A stretch of DNA of 64,000 nucleotides from Shimia_B sp038528385 (GTDB taxonomy: Bacteria; Pseudomonadota; Alphaproteobacteria; Rhodobacterales; Rhodobacteraceae). The notes beneath the pieces were generated by a model. That model was not told where the DNA came from and did no database searches. It saw only the letters and a list, made by a program, of their open reading frames with translations. Positions 63,417-64,000 of the stretch are shown piece after piece. The translations under genes and the position numbers were made by a program. Numbering within the stretch: position 1 is the stretch's first letter; the number at the start of each line of letters is the position of its first letter. The DNA lies in the NCBI GenBank assembly GCA_038528385.1, contig JBCBET010000002.1, positions 186,001 through 250,000 on the forward strand, read 5' to 3'.

Positions 63417-64000
63417 ATGTTGCGCGCGCTCATCCTCGTCCTCCTGCTTCTGCCCTCGCTGGCGCGGGCCGACTGCGTTGTGCTGCTCCACGGGCTCGCG
63501 CGCACCGAGAGCTCCCTGGCGATCCTCGACCAGGCGCTAGAGGCGGAGGGCTACGAGACGATCCGCGTGGGCTACCCCTCCACCGAATTCGACGTGGAGA
63601 CGCTGGCGGCGGCGGCGGTGCCGCGCGGCATGGCGCGCTGCGAGAGCCGGCCCATCCATTTCGTGACCCATTCCATGGGCGGCATCCTCCTGCGCGCCTG
63701 GGTCGACGTGGCCACCGAGGCGGAGAAGGCGGAGCTCGGCCGCGCCGTCATGCTCGGGCCGCCGAACCAGGGCACGCCGCTCGTGGACGCGCTCGAGGAC
63801 TGGCCGCCCTTCGACTGGATCAACGGGCCCGCGGGGGCGCAGCTCGGCACCGATGACCTGGCCGCGGACCTGCCGCCCGCGAATTTCGAGCTCGGCGTGA
63901 TCGCGGGCAACCGCACGGTGAGCCCGATCTACTCCTCCATCATAGAAGGGCCAGATGACGGGAAGGTGCCGGTCTCGGCCACCCGCGTGGCGGGGATGAC
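63417..64000 (+). CDS. Secreted lipase/alpha-beta hydrolase (partial)
   Basis: Start ATG 63417 after TCTGAAAG; the gene runs off the right edge after 194 codons. A signal peptide (ALILVLLLLPSLARA) is followed by CVVLLHGLARTESSLAIL, an oxyanion-hole HG motif, and the nucleophile elbow FVTHSMGGILLR. MLGPPNQGTPLVDAL is typical of PGAP1/triacylglycerol-lipase-like esterases. Substrate and catalytic His lie beyond the visible part. Confidence 0.85.
   Translation, partial: MLRALILVLLLLPSLARADCVVLLHGLARTESSLAILDQALEAEGYETIRVGYPSTEFDVETLAAAAVPRGMARCESRPIHFVTHSMGGILLRAWVDVATEAEKAELGRAVMLGPPNQGTPLVDALEDWPPFDWINGPAGAQLGTDDLAADLPPANFELGVIAGNRTVSPIYSSIIEGPDDGKVPVSATRVAGM

Overview
The window is one contiguous, GC-rich, gene-dense chromosomal segment of an alphaproteobacterium, most likely a marine member of the Rhodobacteraceae (Roseobacter group). 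This rests on the protein families and gene order: xdhABC beside a BmpA-type ABC transporter, an adenosylcobalamin-dependent ribonucleotide reductase, hisS-hisZ-hisG, an atpHAGDC operon with the extra small gene X between gamma and beta, DUF1489, DUF2125, DUF2161 and DUF6525 proteins, and a Hint-domain protein. No rRNA, tRNA, CRISPR array, insertion sequence or prophage was recognised.

Layout. 1-6642 (minus): purine catabolism (xdhA-xdhB-xdhC) running into an ABC importer that leaves the window. 6768-8535 (minus): an ArsR regulator with three SRPBCC/AHSA1 proteins. 8591-14794: a DedA/VTT-like membrane protein, DNA polymerase III alpha, a lipoprotein and a His-rich cobaltochelatase CbiX. 14858-19011: slyX, hisS-hisZ-hisG, a 54-residue membrane protein and a DUF1489 protein. 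19153-26226: class II ribonucleotide reductase, an acyl-CoA synthetase, then an accessory cluster of two lipoproteins (one frameshifted), a peptidoglycan-hydrolase-like protein and a Hint protein. 26223-28682: a probable Zur-controlled zinc patch (COG0523 GTPase, DUF6525) and rpsD with a structured leader. 28866-35397: an amber-interrupted methyltransferase, an MFS transporter, hisC-tyrA-extensin, a DUF2125 protein and a ChaC-like protein.

35457-43612: an ExbB/MotA-like plus MotB/OmpA-like pair with a very long coiled coil, an M23 peptidase, clpA and a methyltransferase. 44024-49211: the complete F1 ATP synthase operon. 49332-57953: an H-type lectin, prs, an HCCA-isomerase-like protein, an alpha/beta hydrolase, threonine aldolase, YcgN, ribF, MaoC, a HAD hydrolase, a manganese pyrophosphatase and a DUF2161 protein. 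57954-59180 is an AT-richer islet with one orphan membrane protein. 59187-61386 is a CIRCE-controlled groES-groEL unit. The end holds a PhnM-like hydrolase, an EamA transporter and a truncated lipase-like gene.

Most of the window is housekeeping. The less ordinary signals are small. A two-module palindromic element sits in frame inside dnaE, with a relative between atpD and atpC. Several hairpin arrays lie at gene ends. The rpsD leader can fold in two mutually exclusive ways. Two Zur-like boxes flank the zinc patch. Other candidates are the lipoprotein-hydrolase-Hint cluster, the coiled-coil proton-channel pair, and gene X of the atp operon. All functional names come from motif recognition by eye; no database search was run.
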